Below, in pieces: positions 16,050 to 25,122 of a stretch of DNA of 35,265 nucleotides. Position numbers and translations under genes: made by a program. Numbering within the stretch: the stretch's first letter is position 1; every line of letters begins with the position of its first letter. The DNA comes from an uncultured Muribaculaceae bacterium (lineage in GTDB: Bacteria > Bacteroidota > Bacteroidia > Bacteroidales > Muribaculaceae): NCBI GenBank assembly GCA_910588245.1, contig CAJUQP010000036.1, forward strand, positions 1 through 35,265, given 5' to 3'. The notes beneath the pieces were generated by a model, which saw only the letters and a list, made by a program, of their open reading frames with translations, was not told the origin of the DNA and did no database searches.

Positions 16050-17477
16050 ATGAAACGCTTTAAGACAATATCGGTTACGTTCATCATTGTAATTGCGGTC
16101 ATTTTCGGCTGCAATGTCTATTATCTCATATCCCTTTACGGTTCTATAAAAGCCAATGTGGAAAGAGATGTGATGACAGCATTGGCAGACGCCGACATTG
16201 ATGATATGTGGGAGCGTTCCGACCGAGCGAATCGCGCAGCAATGGCAGCTCGCCAGGCATATACCGAAAACGGCGATTCTATAATTGAAAATCAGCGCTC
16301 CGTATCGGGGATTAAAGATGAAGATGGGAATTTCATCACGACATCTAAAAATCAAGAAGGTGAGACAACTGTAAAGAAGAGACCATTGCGACGCGACCGG
16401 TCATATAGCAACCAGATGGTCAACGACATGAGTCAGCAGATGCATGAAGCGATGGACCCGTTTGTAGATTTCAATTTGTCAATCATGGACAGCATAGTCA
16501 CAGAGCGTCTCGCCGACCGCCAAATATATCCTGATTTTGTCGCCGTGGAGGTGGTAGATTCAAAGGGTAATATCCTTAGAGGCAACACTCATGTCCCGAA
16601 GGACCACAGCTCAAACTATGATGTGTTCTCATTATGTTTCAATCCGGAATCGGGAATGTATTATCGCGCATATATGACATCACTAACCAGCCATATTGTT
16701 TCGAAAATGTCAGGCGTAATTATAACCGTTTTTCTTCTTTTAGTCGCGTTTACCCTGGCGTTTTGTTTCCTGTTTCGCACAGTGTCAAAGATGAGGACAA
16801 TAGAAGAGATGAAAGATGATTTTGTCAGCAATATGACACATGAATTGAAAACTCCGATAGCGATAGCTTATTCTGCCAATGATGCCCTGCTCAATTACGA
16901 CACCACCAATGATCCTCAGAAAAAACTGACATATCTAAATATTGCCAATAAACAACTTAAACGGCTCGGAGAACTGGTAGAGAATATTCTTGCCATGAGC
17001 ATGGAACGGCGAAAAACCATGAAGCTCAAACCGGAGACAGTTCCACTGCTGCCGTTTGTGGAGGAAATCGCGGCAGCTCAACGCATGAGAGGCGAAAAGG
17101 AGATTGCGATCAATGTGGAAGTAGATGAGGGTGTTTCGATAAAAGCAGACACGACACATCTGTCAAATATTCTGAACAATTTGATCGACAATGCAATCAA
17201 ATACTCCGGCGACAGCGTTGTCATAACCATAACCGGCAATGGGAAAGAAATATCTGTGGCAGACAACGGTCTCGGCATACCAGCCAAGTCCATACCATAT
17301 TTATTCAACAAGTTTTACCGGGTGCCTCACGGCAACCTTCAGGAAGTTCGCGGTTATGGCATCGGGCTATATTATGTCAAGAGCATACTCGATAGAACAG
17401 GATGGTCGATTTCTGTAAAAAGCAAGGAAGGAGAAGGCTCGATATTCACAATTAAAACCGGCAATGATGGGCAGTAA
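16050..17477 (+). CDS. sensor histidine kinase, RprX-like
   Basis: Inner-membrane sensor kinase of a two-component system, 475 residues from ATG 16050. TM1 is about 8-28, then a periplasmic region of about 190 residues, TM2 about 222-243, a HisKA domain with the phospho-acceptor in NMTHELKTP (H264), and a HATPase with the N box NNLIDNAIKYS, DNGLGIP and GYGIGLYYVKSI. No HAMP domain is obvious. The frame is open back to a GTG at 15966, but that would add a polar leader before TM1 and start at about the predicted transcript start. The 3' end overlaps the response regulator by 14 nt, so they are translationally linked. Confidence 0.88.
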   Translation: MKRFKTISVTFIIVIAVIFGCNVYYLISLYGSIKANVERDVMTALADADIDDMWERSDRANRAAMAARQAYTENGDSIIENQRSVSGIKDEDGNFITTSKNQEGETTVKKRPLRRDRSYSNQMVNDMSQQMHEAMDPFVDFNLSIMDSIVTERLADRQIYPDFVAVEVVDSKGNILRGNTHVPKDHSSNYDVFSLCFNPESGMYYRAYMTSLTSHIVSKMSGVIITVFLLLVAFTLAFCFLFRTVSKMRTIEEMKDDFVSNMTHELKTPIAIAYSANDALLNYDTTNDPQKKLTYLNIANKQLKRLGELVENILAMSMERRKTMKLKPETVPLLPFVEEIAAAQRMRGEKEIAINVEVDEGVSIKADTTHLSNILNNLIDNAIKYSGDSVVITITGNGKEISVADNGLGIPAKSIPYLFNKFYRVPHGNLQEVRGYGIGLYYVKSILDRTGWSISVKSKEGEGSIFTIKTGNDGQ

Positions 17478-18150
17478 GATATTATTTGTTGAGGATGAGG
17501 AAGACCTCACTCTGATTGTAACCGACACTCTACGCGGACAAGGTTATGACGTTATCACGGCAGCCGACGGTATAGAAGGGCTTGATAAATTCAAGGCAGA
17601 GGGCGCTGATATAGTCGTTGCCGATGTCATGATGCCTAAAATGGATGGCTTTACTATGGCGAAGGAGATAAGAAAGTTATCACCGGCAGTCCCCCTGCTC
17701 TTTCTCACAGCCAAAAGCACGATCGATGATGTTGAGCAGGGTTTTGAGATCGGAGCCAACGACTATCTCAAAAAGCCTTTTGAACTCCGCGAACTGATAG
17801 TGAGGATAAAAGCTCTTCTGAGAAGATACGGAACGAACCGTCATGAGGATGTAGAGTATCCGATTGGTGCCTACACGTTTAATGTGACAACCCAGACTCT
17901 GTCGTATGAAGATGAATCAACAGAACTGTCGCACTTCGAGGCTAAGATACTCGAACGACTCGCGGCAAACATCGGCAAAACGGTAGATGCATCCGAACTG
18001 ATGATTGCCGTATGGCAGCGGGATGAACCAAGCAACCGCAACTCTCTCCACGGTTACATACATAAACTCCGCCGTGAATTGCGCCGGGATCGATCAATCT
18101 CCATCATAAACCAACGAGGCTTCGGATATATGCTTACGATCAGCAACTGA
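17464..18150 (+). CDS. OmpR-family response regulator, RprY-like
   Basis: Cognate regulator of the upstream kinase, 228 residues. The receiver has E10/D11, the phospho-acceptor in VVADVMMPKMDG (D54), the conserved Thr in LFLTAKS and Lys in YLKKPF (K104). The C-terminal winged helix (about 130-228) ends RGFGYML. Two adjacent ATGs (17464, 17467) are possible starts; both overlap the kinase stop. With the kinase it resembles the Bacteroides RprXY pair, though identity cannot be proved from sequence reading alone. A strong hairpin terminator follows. Likely targets are the divergent OMP gene and its own operon through the 22-bp-period repeats. Confidence 0.9.
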   Translation: MMGSKILFVEDEEDLTLIVTDTLRGQGYDVITAADGIEGLDKFKAEGADIVVADVMMPKMDGFTMAKEIRKLSPAVPLLFLTAKSTIDDVEQGFEIGANDYLKKPFELRELIVRIKALLRRYGTNRHEDVEYPIGAYTFNVTTQTLSYEDESTELSHFEAKILERLAANIGKTVDASELMIAVWQRDEPSNRNSLHGYIHKLRRELRRDRSISIINQRGFGYMLTISN

Positions 18151-18208
18151 CAAAATGCTGATAATACAAAAAAAGCAAGAGCTATGAATTATTGAAAAAA
18201 CATTAAAC

Positions 18209-18239
18209 AAAGAGGCTGCACCGGGAGCGCAGCCTCTTT
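18209..18239. terminator. hairpin terminator between convergent genes
   Basis: AAAGAGGCTGC at 18209-18219 pairs perfectly with GCAGCCTCTTT at 18229-18239 across a 9-nt loop. It lies between the response regulator and the convergent CMD-cupin gene and probably serves both; on the minus strand it is followed by a T-rich stretch. Confidence 0.85.
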
Positions 18240-18310
18240 CAGTTGCTTGTTTCAACCGCAGTTTTCAGCAGCGGAGGATAGGTTTTTCGGGAATAAGCCT
18301 CTGGGATAAA

Positions 18311-19135
18311 TTATTTACCGAGCTTGCCATACTGCTCGTCGGAGACTGGCTCAAGCCATTCGTTGGAGGCGTTCTCGCCGGGTATGCCGAAAGCGAGATG
18401 CGCGAACCAGCTGTCGGCGGCGGCACCATGCCAATGCTTAACGTTAGCCGGGATGTGGATTACGGTTCCGGGGAGGATCTCGACCGCGGGTTTACCCTCT
18501 TCCTGATACCAGCCTCGGCCGGCAACACCTATAAGCATCTGCCCTCCCCCTTCAGTCGCCTTGTGGATATGCCAGTTGTTGCGGCATCCCGGCTCGAAAG
18601 TGACATTGGCGCAGTTCACCTGCTCGGTCGATACTGGTGCGAGATAACTGTTGCCTATGAAGTATTTCGCATAGGCTGTGTTGGGTTCGCCGATAGGGAA
18701 AATCATCTCCTGCTGGAAACGTTCTTTCTCTGTAGCCGCGTCATCGTCGGCCCAGACCTCCTTTGCGATCCTGAAGCCGGCCCAGGCGTTGGGCCATCCT
18801 GCATAGAAAGCGGCCTGCGTCAGTAGAGCCGCGATCTCCTTGCGGGTTATGCCGTGGCGCTTTCCCATCTCGAGATGGGAACGGAACGACGAATCGATCA
18901 TACCTTTTCCGAGAAGTATGGAGATAGTCACCATGCTGTGATCATGAAGGCTGAGTGTGGAATCATTCCATACAGCCTCTCCGAAAAGGACATCATCGTT
19001 GAGCTCCGCGAATTTGGGAGCGAACTCTCCGAGGACCGTGCGTCCTGCCGTCTGTTTGATCTTGTTCTGAGCCATAATATTAAGATTCAATGTCATTAGC
19101 ATCAATAATGCCGTCAGTATTCTTATTTTCATCAT
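18311..19135 (-). CDS. exported CMD-domain/cupin fusion protein
   Basis: A 274-residue exported protein with a signal peptide (about 1-22, ending IMAQ), a carboxymuconolactone decarboxylase-like (AhpD fold) domain (about 30-125, with HSMVTISILLGKG and a conserved AAFYAGWPNAWAGF stretch), and a C-terminal cupin (about 160-250) with metal-ligand candidates in WHIHKATEGGGQ and HIPANVKHWHG. The CxxC of active AhpD is absent, so peroxidase partner activity is unlikely. Fusions of this type are common in Bacteroidetes and poorly characterised; the reaction is unknown. Met2 (19132) is an equal start choice. A TAGTTTTG box lies 32 bp upstream. Confidence 0.85.
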   Translation of the reverse strand: MMKIRILTALLMLMTLNLNIMAQNKIKQTAGRTVLGEFAPKFAELNDDVLFGEAVWNDSTLSLHDHSMVTISILLGKGMIDSSFRSHLEMGKRHGITRKEIAALLTQAAFYAGWPNAWAGFRIAKEVWADDDAATEKERFQQEMIFPIGEPNTAYAKYFIGNSYLAPVSTEQVNCANVTFEPGCRNNWHIHKATEGGGQMLIGVAGRGWYQEEGKPAVEILPGTVIHIPANVKHWHGAAADSWFAHLAFGIPGENASNEWLEPVSDEQYGKLGK

Positions 19136-19166
19136 AACCTTAGATTTATCTTTTAAATTGACATTG

Positions 19167-19174
19167 CAAAACTA
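19167..19174 (-). promoter_or_regulatory. -7 box of CMD-cupin gene
   Basis: Minus strand TAGTTTTG fits TAnnTTTG and is followed by C; 31 bp before the start codon. Confidence 0.55.
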
Positions 19175-19385
19175 ATCTATTTCCGGTAATAAGGATGTAT
19201 CAAAAATACTGAAACTATTACCATTTTCAAATATCAGGCAACAGGCAGGTACTCTCTTTAATATGAAGGTCGCGGGGCGCCTGATTCTATAATATGGGAA
19301 TGCAAATGATAAGGAATGTAATAACTTCCCCGTCACATACGTTATCCTTAATATACAGTTAAAATCAAATCCAACCAATGATATC

Positions 19386-20399
19386 ATGACAAAATTGCGT
19401 CTTATCTATGTATTGATGCTCCTGGCTCCCCTTTTCGCGGGAGCACAGACAAAACAGCCCCTTGTCAACGGAGAACAATGGCTTGACACTGCCGGCAACC
19501 CATTGAACGCGCATGGAGCCGGCATGTTATATCATGACGGCAAGTATTATCTCTACGGAGAATACAAGAAAGGAAAGACAATACTTCCGGAATGGGCCAC
19601 ATGGGAATGCTACCGCACGGACGTGACAGGCGTGAGCTGCTATTCCTCCCCCGATCTGGAGAACTGGACTTTCGAGGGGATCGTGCTCCCGGCGGTGCCC
19701 GACGATCCGGATCATGACCTGCATCCGTCGAAAGTGCTCGAGCGCCCGAAAGTGGTCTACAACACCAAGACCGGCAAATTCGTGATGTGGGCGCATGTGG
19801 AGAGTGCAGACTACAGTAAGGCTGCCGCTGGCGTAGCCATAAGCGACTCCCCCACCGGGCCCTTCACGTATATCGGTTCTTTCCGTCCTAACGATGCCAT
19901 GAGCCGCGACCAGACGGTCTTTGTCGACGACGACGGAAAAGCATACCAGTTCGCATCTTCCGAGAACAACCAGACACTCTACATAAACGAACTGACCGAC
20001 GACTATCTGCGCCCCACAGGCCGCTTCACCCGCAATTTTATAGGCCAGAGCCGGGAAGCACCCGCGGTATTCAAGAAAGACGGCAAATACTACATGCTTT
20101 CCTCGGGTTGCACCGGATGGGATCCCAACCAGGCTGAACTCGCCGTGGCCGATTCGATAATGGGAGAATGGAAAGTCTTGGGTAACCCGTGCACAGGCAA
20201 GGACGCCGACAAGACATTCTATGCGCAGAGCACCTACGTGCAGCCTGTAATCGGAAAGAAAAACTGCTACATAGCCATGTTCGACCGCTGGAACAAGAAA
20301 GATCTTGAGAATTCACGCTACGTGTGGCTCCCGATCTCGTTCGACAATGGCACCATCACAATACCCTGGCGCGAAAGCTGGTCGCCTGCCGACCTCTGA
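19386..20399 (+). CDS. GH43 enzyme, exo-1,3-galactanase-like
   Basis: A secreted 337-residue single-domain GH43 protein with a signal peptide (about 1-20). The propeller carries NAHGAGM (about 41-47) where most GH43 enzymes have the catalytic-base Asp; LERPKVVYN (E120), SRDQTVF (D175) and SREAPAVF (E224, probable acid) are conserved. This pattern matches the atypical GH43 subfamilies that include exo-beta-1,3-galactanases (GH43_24) and relatives such as GH43_34. The likely role is removal of galactose or arabinose from arabinogalactan side chains; that substrate is inference. No -7 box is obvious upstream. It ends at a strong terminator. Confidence 0.82.
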   Translation: MTKLRLIYVLMLLAPLFAGAQTKQPLVNGEQWLDTAGNPLNAHGAGMLYHDGKYYLYGEYKKGKTILPEWATWECYRTDVTGVSCYSSPDLENWTFEGIVLPAVPDDPDHDLHPSKVLERPKVVYNTKTGKFVMWAHVESADYSKAAAGVAISDSPTGPFTYIGSFRPNDAMSRDQTVFVDDDGKAYQFASSENNQTLYINELTDDYLRPTGRFTRNFIGQSREAPAVFKKDGKYYMLSSGCTGWDPNQAELAVADSIMGEWKVLGNPCTGKDADKTFYAQSTYVQPVIGKKNCYIAMFDRWNKKDLENSRYVWLPISFDNGTITIPWRESWSPADL

Positions 20400-20419
20400 C
20401 CGCTTCTTCATTAAAGCTA

Positions 20420-20468
20420 AAGCAGCCGACTGAATCGCTTATATCCTATTCAGTCGGCTGCTTCCTCT
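20420..20468 (+). terminator. Rho-independent terminator after GH43
   Basis: A perfect 16-bp stem (AAGCAGCCGACTGAAT at 20420-20435, complement at 20448-20463), a 12-nt loop and a downstream pyrimidine-rich CCTCTTT. Confidence 0.85.
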
Positions 20469-20596
20469 TTATGCTTAGTCTTTAGATAATATTCACCTCT
20501 TCAGATAGTGAGACTTGAAATGTTAAAAAAATGAAAGCTATTGGGTTTTAGTTACAACTTATTGCTTACTCTTATTAGTTTCATAAATATTTTGTC

Positions 20597-20604
20597 TAAT
20601 TTTG
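20597..20604 (+). promoter_or_regulatory. -7 box of hydrolase operon
   Basis: TAATTTTG followed by C, exact consensus, 63 bp before the ATG at 20668. It overlaps the earliest alternative start at 20602, supporting the later one. Confidence 0.6.
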
Positions 20605-20667
20605 CCTGATGAAAGTCTTACGCCGTGCAAGGCTCTCAGAATCTTCCATCCCGAAAAACAATCAGTC

Positions 20668-22032
20668 ATGAACCACCTGCTGAAATCCATATTCCTATTG
20701 CTGGCTGCCTCCATCGCTCCGTCGGCGCAAGCCGACGCCCTCACAGGCGCATGGCGCGGCGAACTGACACTCGGTCAGCATAAATTGCCACTCGTATTCA
20801 ACTTCTCGGAACCGACCACCGGAAATACCGCATGCACCATCGATTCACCATCTCAGGGAGCAAAAGGTATCGCTACCAACGTGACTTTCTGTTCTCAGGA
20901 TTCCATTGCCTTGGAATGCGCGGCCATCGGAGCTTCCTTCTCCGGAAAGATCTCCTCAGGCTCAATCGCCGGAACATTCAGCCAGCGCGGATATTCCTTT
21001 CCTCTAAATCTTACGCCGGAGTCGCCTCTCGAGGATCGCCGTCCTCAGACACCGAAACCACCCTTTCCATACAATATTACTGACACTGTTTTCACTGCTC
21101 CTGATGGTGCCGTGATGAGTGCTACTCTTACAATGCCGGCCACTGCCACCGGAGGAAAAGTGCCGGCCATCGTGATGGTGACAGGAAGCGGGCCACAGAA
21201 CCGCGACGAGGAGATCCTCGAACACCGGCCTTTTGCCGTGATCGCTGATTTCCTGGCCCGTAACGGTATCGCATCCCTAAGATATGACGACCGTGGCACA
21301 GGACGCTCCACCGGTGATTTCCACAATGCGACAACCCACACTTTCAAAGAGGACGCCGCTTCAGGCATCAGATTTCTCCGCACAATCCCCGGCATAGATA
21401 ACGTCGGCGTACTTGGTCATTCCGAGGGTGGCACCATAGCCTTCATGCTCGGTGCTGAGAAGGCACCGGATTTCATAATATCGCTCGCCGGTATGTCGGT
21501 GCCGGGGAAGGAAACTCTGATCATGCAGAACGGAAGGGCTCTGGATAAAGCCGGCCTAAACGGTGATGACAAGAAAAACACGCTCACACTCATGGGAATA
21601 GTGTTCGACTCGATCGCAGCGCAACACCGTCAGGGAATCTCCACGCCTATCGACGTCGACTCAATCTGCCGGGCTTCAGGTGCAAACGTACCGCCTCAGA
21701 TCGTATCGTCGCTCAAGATGACAGCGACAACGCGCACGCCCTGGATCGACGCGTTCATTGACCTCGATCCAGGGGAGTATATCGGCAAGGTCAAATGCCC
21801 TATGCTCGCGATCAACGGCGACAAAGACACGCAGGTAGAGGCGTCGGCCAACATCTCCATCATTCGGAAAATGGCGCCACATGCCGAGACCGAAATTCTT
21901 CCCGGCCTCAACCACCTGATGCAGCACTGCGCCACAGGGGATGCCTCCGAATATGGAGAGATCCGCGAGACCATCGCCCCCGAAGCCCTCGATGCCATCC
22001 TCCGGTTCATAATCAAGACCACACAGAAGTGA
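20668..22032 (+). CDS. exported alpha/beta hydrolase
   Basis: A 454-residue exported serine hydrolase. A signal peptide (about 1-22, ending AQADA) is followed by a small N-terminal beta-rich domain (about 24-118, TGAWRGEL...), then an alpha/beta-hydrolase fold with the oxyanion region VTGSGPQNRDE, YDDRGTGRS, the nucleophile elbow GHSEGG (S252), the acid in INGDKDTQ and the catalytic His in GLNHLMQH. Similar Bacteroidetes proteins are annotated as esterases or peptidase-like hydrolases; the substrate is unknown. ATG 20668 begins the signal peptide. The stop codon overlaps the GTG start of the next gene, so the two form one translationally coupled unit. Confidence 0.87.
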   Translation: MNHLLKSIFLLLAASIAPSAQADALTGAWRGELTLGQHKLPLVFNFSEPTTGNTACTIDSPSQGAKGIATNVTFCSQDSIALECAAIGASFSGKISSGSIAGTFSQRGYSFPLNLTPESPLEDRRPQTPKPPFPYNITDTVFTAPDGAVMSATLTMPATATGGKVPAIVMVTGSGPQNRDEEILEHRPFAVIADFLARNGIASLRYDDRGTGRSTGDFHNATTHTFKEDAASGIRFLRTIPGIDNVGVLGHSEGGTIAFMLGAEKAPDFIISLAGMSVPGKETLIMQNGRALDKAGLNGDDKKNTLTLMGIVFDSIAAQHRQGISTPIDVDSICRASGANVPPQIVSSLKMTATTRTPWIDAFIDLDPGEYIGKVKCPMLAINGDKDTQVEASANISIIRKMAPHAETEILPGLNHLMQHCATGDASEYGEIRETIAPEALDAILRFIIKTTQK

Positions 22033-23255
22033 TCCATAAAATATCAGCCAGAATCTTGGCGTCAGTCCTTTTCCTTACGGTATGCCTCGCCGCGGACGCA
22101 CAGACCCGCCAAGCCGTGGTGGTCGACTCATTGTCGCGCCGTCCCCTTCCCCGTGCCACGGTTTTCGACAGAGGTGGCAAAGCGATAGGGATAACCTCCG
22201 ACAAAGGCATACTCCCGACAATTCCGGCTTACGCCTACCCCGTGACGGTAAGGTATCTTGGCTATCATCCTCACGTCATATCCTCGCCGGCCGCAGGTGA
22301 GATAGCAATGAGGGAAAACGCCTCCCGGCTGGCTGAGATCGTGGTGCGCCCCGGCAAACGGGAAATGCTGCACCTGCTCGCATATGTAAGGGAATATTCC
22401 ACGTTCAGCTCCTATGGCGACACAGTGCGCCTGTTTCGCGAAAAGAACGTTGATTTCATGATCCCTGTCGGTAAGAAGACCAGATACAAAGGTTGGGCGT
22501 CGCCACGGTTGCTGAGGAGCAAATCTTACTACAGATTTACCGACTCCGCCGGCCTCGACAGCGTGAGCGACTATTTCTACGGGAATTTCTCCTGGACAGA
22601 CTGGATAGGGATCGTGGCCAGGGAGAAGATACCGGCAGCACTGGCCGCCAAAGAGACCGGGACTGACACGGTCATGGGTCGAGTCAGTCCTGCGGCGGTA
22701 TGGAGAAAAAAAGGAGAATCCATACGCCTCGATATCGATATCCTCTCCGACTCAACCTGCGGTAAATGGGTACCGTCGATTCCATGGACTCTTCTCGGTA
22801 ACCTCGGATTCAACCGTCTGGAGGTCGGTTATCTTTTCGATGAGGTATATTCCGGCCAGGTGTCGGCAGATAATCTTTCGGCCATGTCAGCCTATATAGA
22901 ATCGACAGGGAGAGGGGCCGCGCTCAACCGTTTTTTCCATAACGCCGGCACTGTCTATGTAGAAACCCATGCGGAAGTGTTCTTTATCGACAAGGAATAC
23001 ATCTCCGTAAAGGAGGCTCGCCGCTGGGAGAAGAAAAAGGAGGAACTTGAAGCAGACGAAGGAGAGATACTGACATCAGACGACATACCCCTTCCCGATG
23101 CCGCGACACTGGCGCTCATGGATCGTGTGGAGAGCATCGACCATACGGCCACCAGACTGAAGATCATACCTGACCAACGTCTGGTGGGTCGCAAAGACCT
23201 TTTCAAACCCAAGAAACGGGGGTTCCTGAAGTCGCTGAAATCCCTCATAATGTAG
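22029..23255 (+). CDS. exported protein with CarboxypepD_reg-like domain
   Basis: A 408-residue exported protein of unknown function. From GTG 22029 it begins with a clear signal peptide (about 1-24, ending AADAQ), then a carboxypeptidase-D regulatory-like beta-sandwich (about 26-95: VVVDSLSRRPLPRATVFD, GITSDKG, VRYLGYHP), then about 300 residues with no family I recognise, ending in a charged helix (RRWEKKKEELEADEGE) and a Lys-rich tail. The frame is open back to 21795, but that part only shadows the hydrolase; GTGA overlaps the hydrolase stop TGA and places the signal peptide at the N-terminus. Probable periplasmic or outer-membrane-associated protein made together with the hydrolase. Confidence 0.8.
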   Translation: MIHKISARILASVLFLTVCLAADAQTRQAVVVDSLSRRPLPRATVFDRGGKAIGITSDKGILPTIPAYAYPVTVRYLGYHPHVISSPAAGEIAMRENASRLAEIVVRPGKREMLHLLAYVREYSTFSSYGDTVRLFREKNVDFMIPVGKKTRYKGWASPRLLRSKSYYRFTDSAGLDSVSDYFYGNFSWTDWIGIVAREKIPAALAAKETGTDTVMGRVSPAAVWRKKGESIRLDIDILSDSTCGKWVPSIPWTLLGNLGFNRLEVGYLFDEVYSGQVSADNLSAMSAYIESTGRGAALNRFFHNAGTVYVETHAEVFFIDKEYISVKEARRWEKKKEELEADEGEILTSDDIPLPDAATLALMDRVESIDHTATRLKIIPDQRLVGRKDLFKPKKRGFLKSLKSLIM

Positions 23256-23269
23256 GGATCTCATCGGCC

Positions 23270-24955
23270 TCAGTCTTCGTATTCAGGCGCCGGATCGGGT
23301 GTGCGGAAAAATCCGCAGAGAAATCTCAGATTATCCTGCACGATTTTCTTCCCGTAGCGTTTCCCCTGGGATGCTGCCATACTGGCATCAGGCAGAAGCT
23401 TATTATCAGCAATATATACCGCTACATCGTCAGGAATGGTACAATTTGTTATCAACGCCAAAGACCGATCTTCAGCCACCTTCTTATCATAATACGGATT
23501 AGCCTTATCCTTAAAGCATTCTGTGTAATCTCTCAGCACCACCATGCCATCGGTCTCACTCAGGAATAACACGACGGGATCATTTGACTCAATTTCATTC
23601 CCATCATCCTTTTTCTGCGAGTATTTCAGCCCCGTTATCTCAGAGACTGCCCGAAGACCGGCGCAATAAAACACCTTACGGCCTCCGAAAACCTCTATCC
23701 TCTTCCTGACATGTTCAAGCATCTTTGTTGAGTTGTAGGTCATTTCCCGCAATCCATCCTCCTTGTCTATAACCTCTCCGGACACTGTACACAGACCATT
23801 CTGATACCATTCCTCACCGAATCTCACAATAGAGGCAAGAATCGTTTTCGCGGATTTGAAATCCATGCCGGGACCGAAGGAATTCTTCACGACATTATAT
23901 TCCACTCCGTCCGGCGCTTTAAGTATAACATGCCCCCCTTTTATCTCCTTAACTTCAAAATCGGAAAACGGTATCACGTCAAGACGATCAAGCCTGCAGG
24001 CAAGATCCTCCAGACCTCTCTGGCGGCACATCTCCGCAATATACACCGACGGATGACATCCCAAGGGGCCGGAGTAAGGCTGCAAGGAGCGTGTGCATGT
24101 CACATTATAGAAGAAAACTCCCATATCGACATTCTGTAATTTGCCGGACGTGCTATTTGCTATATTTTCCGCCTCTGCAAGCATATCTTCGAATACATAC
24201 GGCGCACTGGTCAGCTTGTTGAAGCAGACAAGCCATTTAGCAATATCACGCACCTCGAAAAAATCTCCTTTACGTAATACCTTGCGGATATAATCGTCTA
24301 CTCTCTTCGCTTCCGGAGCTTTATCCACCGCCTCCACAAGTTCATCGTAAGCAATCTGTGCAAACCGCTCCACAGCCATACTGCCGGGGGAATACACTGT
24401 CTCATAAGTATGACCGATGCGGCAAAATGTCTGCCAGACAAGGAATTTGACATCCTCAATATTTATGTCGTCATCAAAATAGTCGGAATATTCGCAATCA
24501 AAGAAAGGGAGCTGTCTGCCGTACGTTTTCCTGTAGATGCTTCTTATCGCATTCCACACTCCGAATCCGCTGACAAAATCTTCCAAATATGCGGCAATAG
24601 TAAGGGAAACCTCCTTATAGACATCATACGACACTTCATCCGGGAGCCTGCATTCCATGACAAGGAGCATCTGCAGGGAGTTGGCAAACCGGGCGTAAAA
24701 CTTGTCTGAGCCACACTTGATCATATTAGGATGGGTATTAGTCCAATCCTTCTCCGTCACGATAATCTCGTCGAGCAAGGCATTGATATCTTCATCGCTC
24801 ATATCATCTAAAGAATCATCGAGATCATCATGGTCGTCGGGAAGAGGGGGCCACACCGGAAGATCCATTCCCGGCAAGACGGGTTTTGCGGAAGCCGCCG
24901 GAAGACCCGGCATTCCAGGTTTAATGTTATCGAATGGGTTTATTCTTTTCTTCAT
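23270..24955 (-). CDS. uncharacterised cytoplasmic protein, 561 aa
   Basis: I do not recognise the family. The protein has no signal peptide or TM helix. It starts with a Pro/Gly-rich segment (about 1-37), then a very acidic stretch (DDHDDLDDSLDDMSDED, about 41-57), a mainly helical middle (about 60-300), and a C-terminal part with beta-rich character (FEVKEIKGGHVILKAPDG, VVLFLSETDGMVVLRDY). No catalytic motif stands out. It has its own promoter (-7 box 25035-25042, -33 candidate 25064-25067) and converges on the coupled hydrolase pair with only 14 bp between stops and no visible terminator. Composition gives no sign of transfer. Confidence 0.75.
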   Translation of the reverse strand: MKKRINPFDNIKPGMPGLPAASAKPVLPGMDLPVWPPLPDDHDDLDDSLDDMSDEDINALLDEIIVTEKDWTNTHPNMIKCGSDKFYARFANSLQMLLVMECRLPDEVSYDVYKEVSLTIAAYLEDFVSGFGVWNAIRSIYRKTYGRQLPFFDCEYSDYFDDDINIEDVKFLVWQTFCRIGHTYETVYSPGSMAVERFAQIAYDELVEAVDKAPEAKRVDDYIRKVLRKGDFFEVRDIAKWLVCFNKLTSAPYVFEDMLAEAENIANSTSGKLQNVDMGVFFYNVTCTRSLQPYSGPLGCHPSVYIAEMCRQRGLEDLACRLDRLDVIPFSDFEVKEIKGGHVILKAPDGVEYNVVKNSFGPGMDFKSAKTILASIVRFGEEWYQNGLCTVSGEVIDKEDGLREMTYNSTKMLEHVRKRIEVFGGRKVFYCAGLRAVSEITGLKYSQKKDDGNEIESNDPVVLFLSETDGMVVLRDYTECFKDKANPYYDKKVAEDRSLALITNCTIPDDVAVYIADNKLLPDASMAASQGKRYGKKIVQDNLRFLCGFFRTPDPAPEYED

Positions 24956-25034
24956 ATCTATGGTTTTGATGAACAGAGAGAGAGGCCCTAACCCGCGGAT
25001 AAGCGTAGCAATGCCTTTGATCCTATATAAACAA

Positions 25035-25067
25035 CAAATTTAATATAAAAATTCTCCCCACCCCAAT
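25035..25067 (-). promoter_or_regulatory. promoter of 561-aa gene
   Basis: Minus strand TAAATTTG (25035-25042), with ATTG (25064-25067) about 21 bp upstream, fits the Bacteroidetes -33/-7 spacing. The leader would be about 75 nt. Confidence 0.55.
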
Positions 25068-25122
25068 ATTTACAAAAAAATTTACCCGGCAACATGTCAG
25101 ACAGATGGTATTTGTGCAGTGA

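Noticed and set aside
21795..22028. N-terminal extension of the protein ending at 23255
   Set aside because: It only shadows the hydrolase gene; GTG 22029 puts the signal peptide at the N-terminus.
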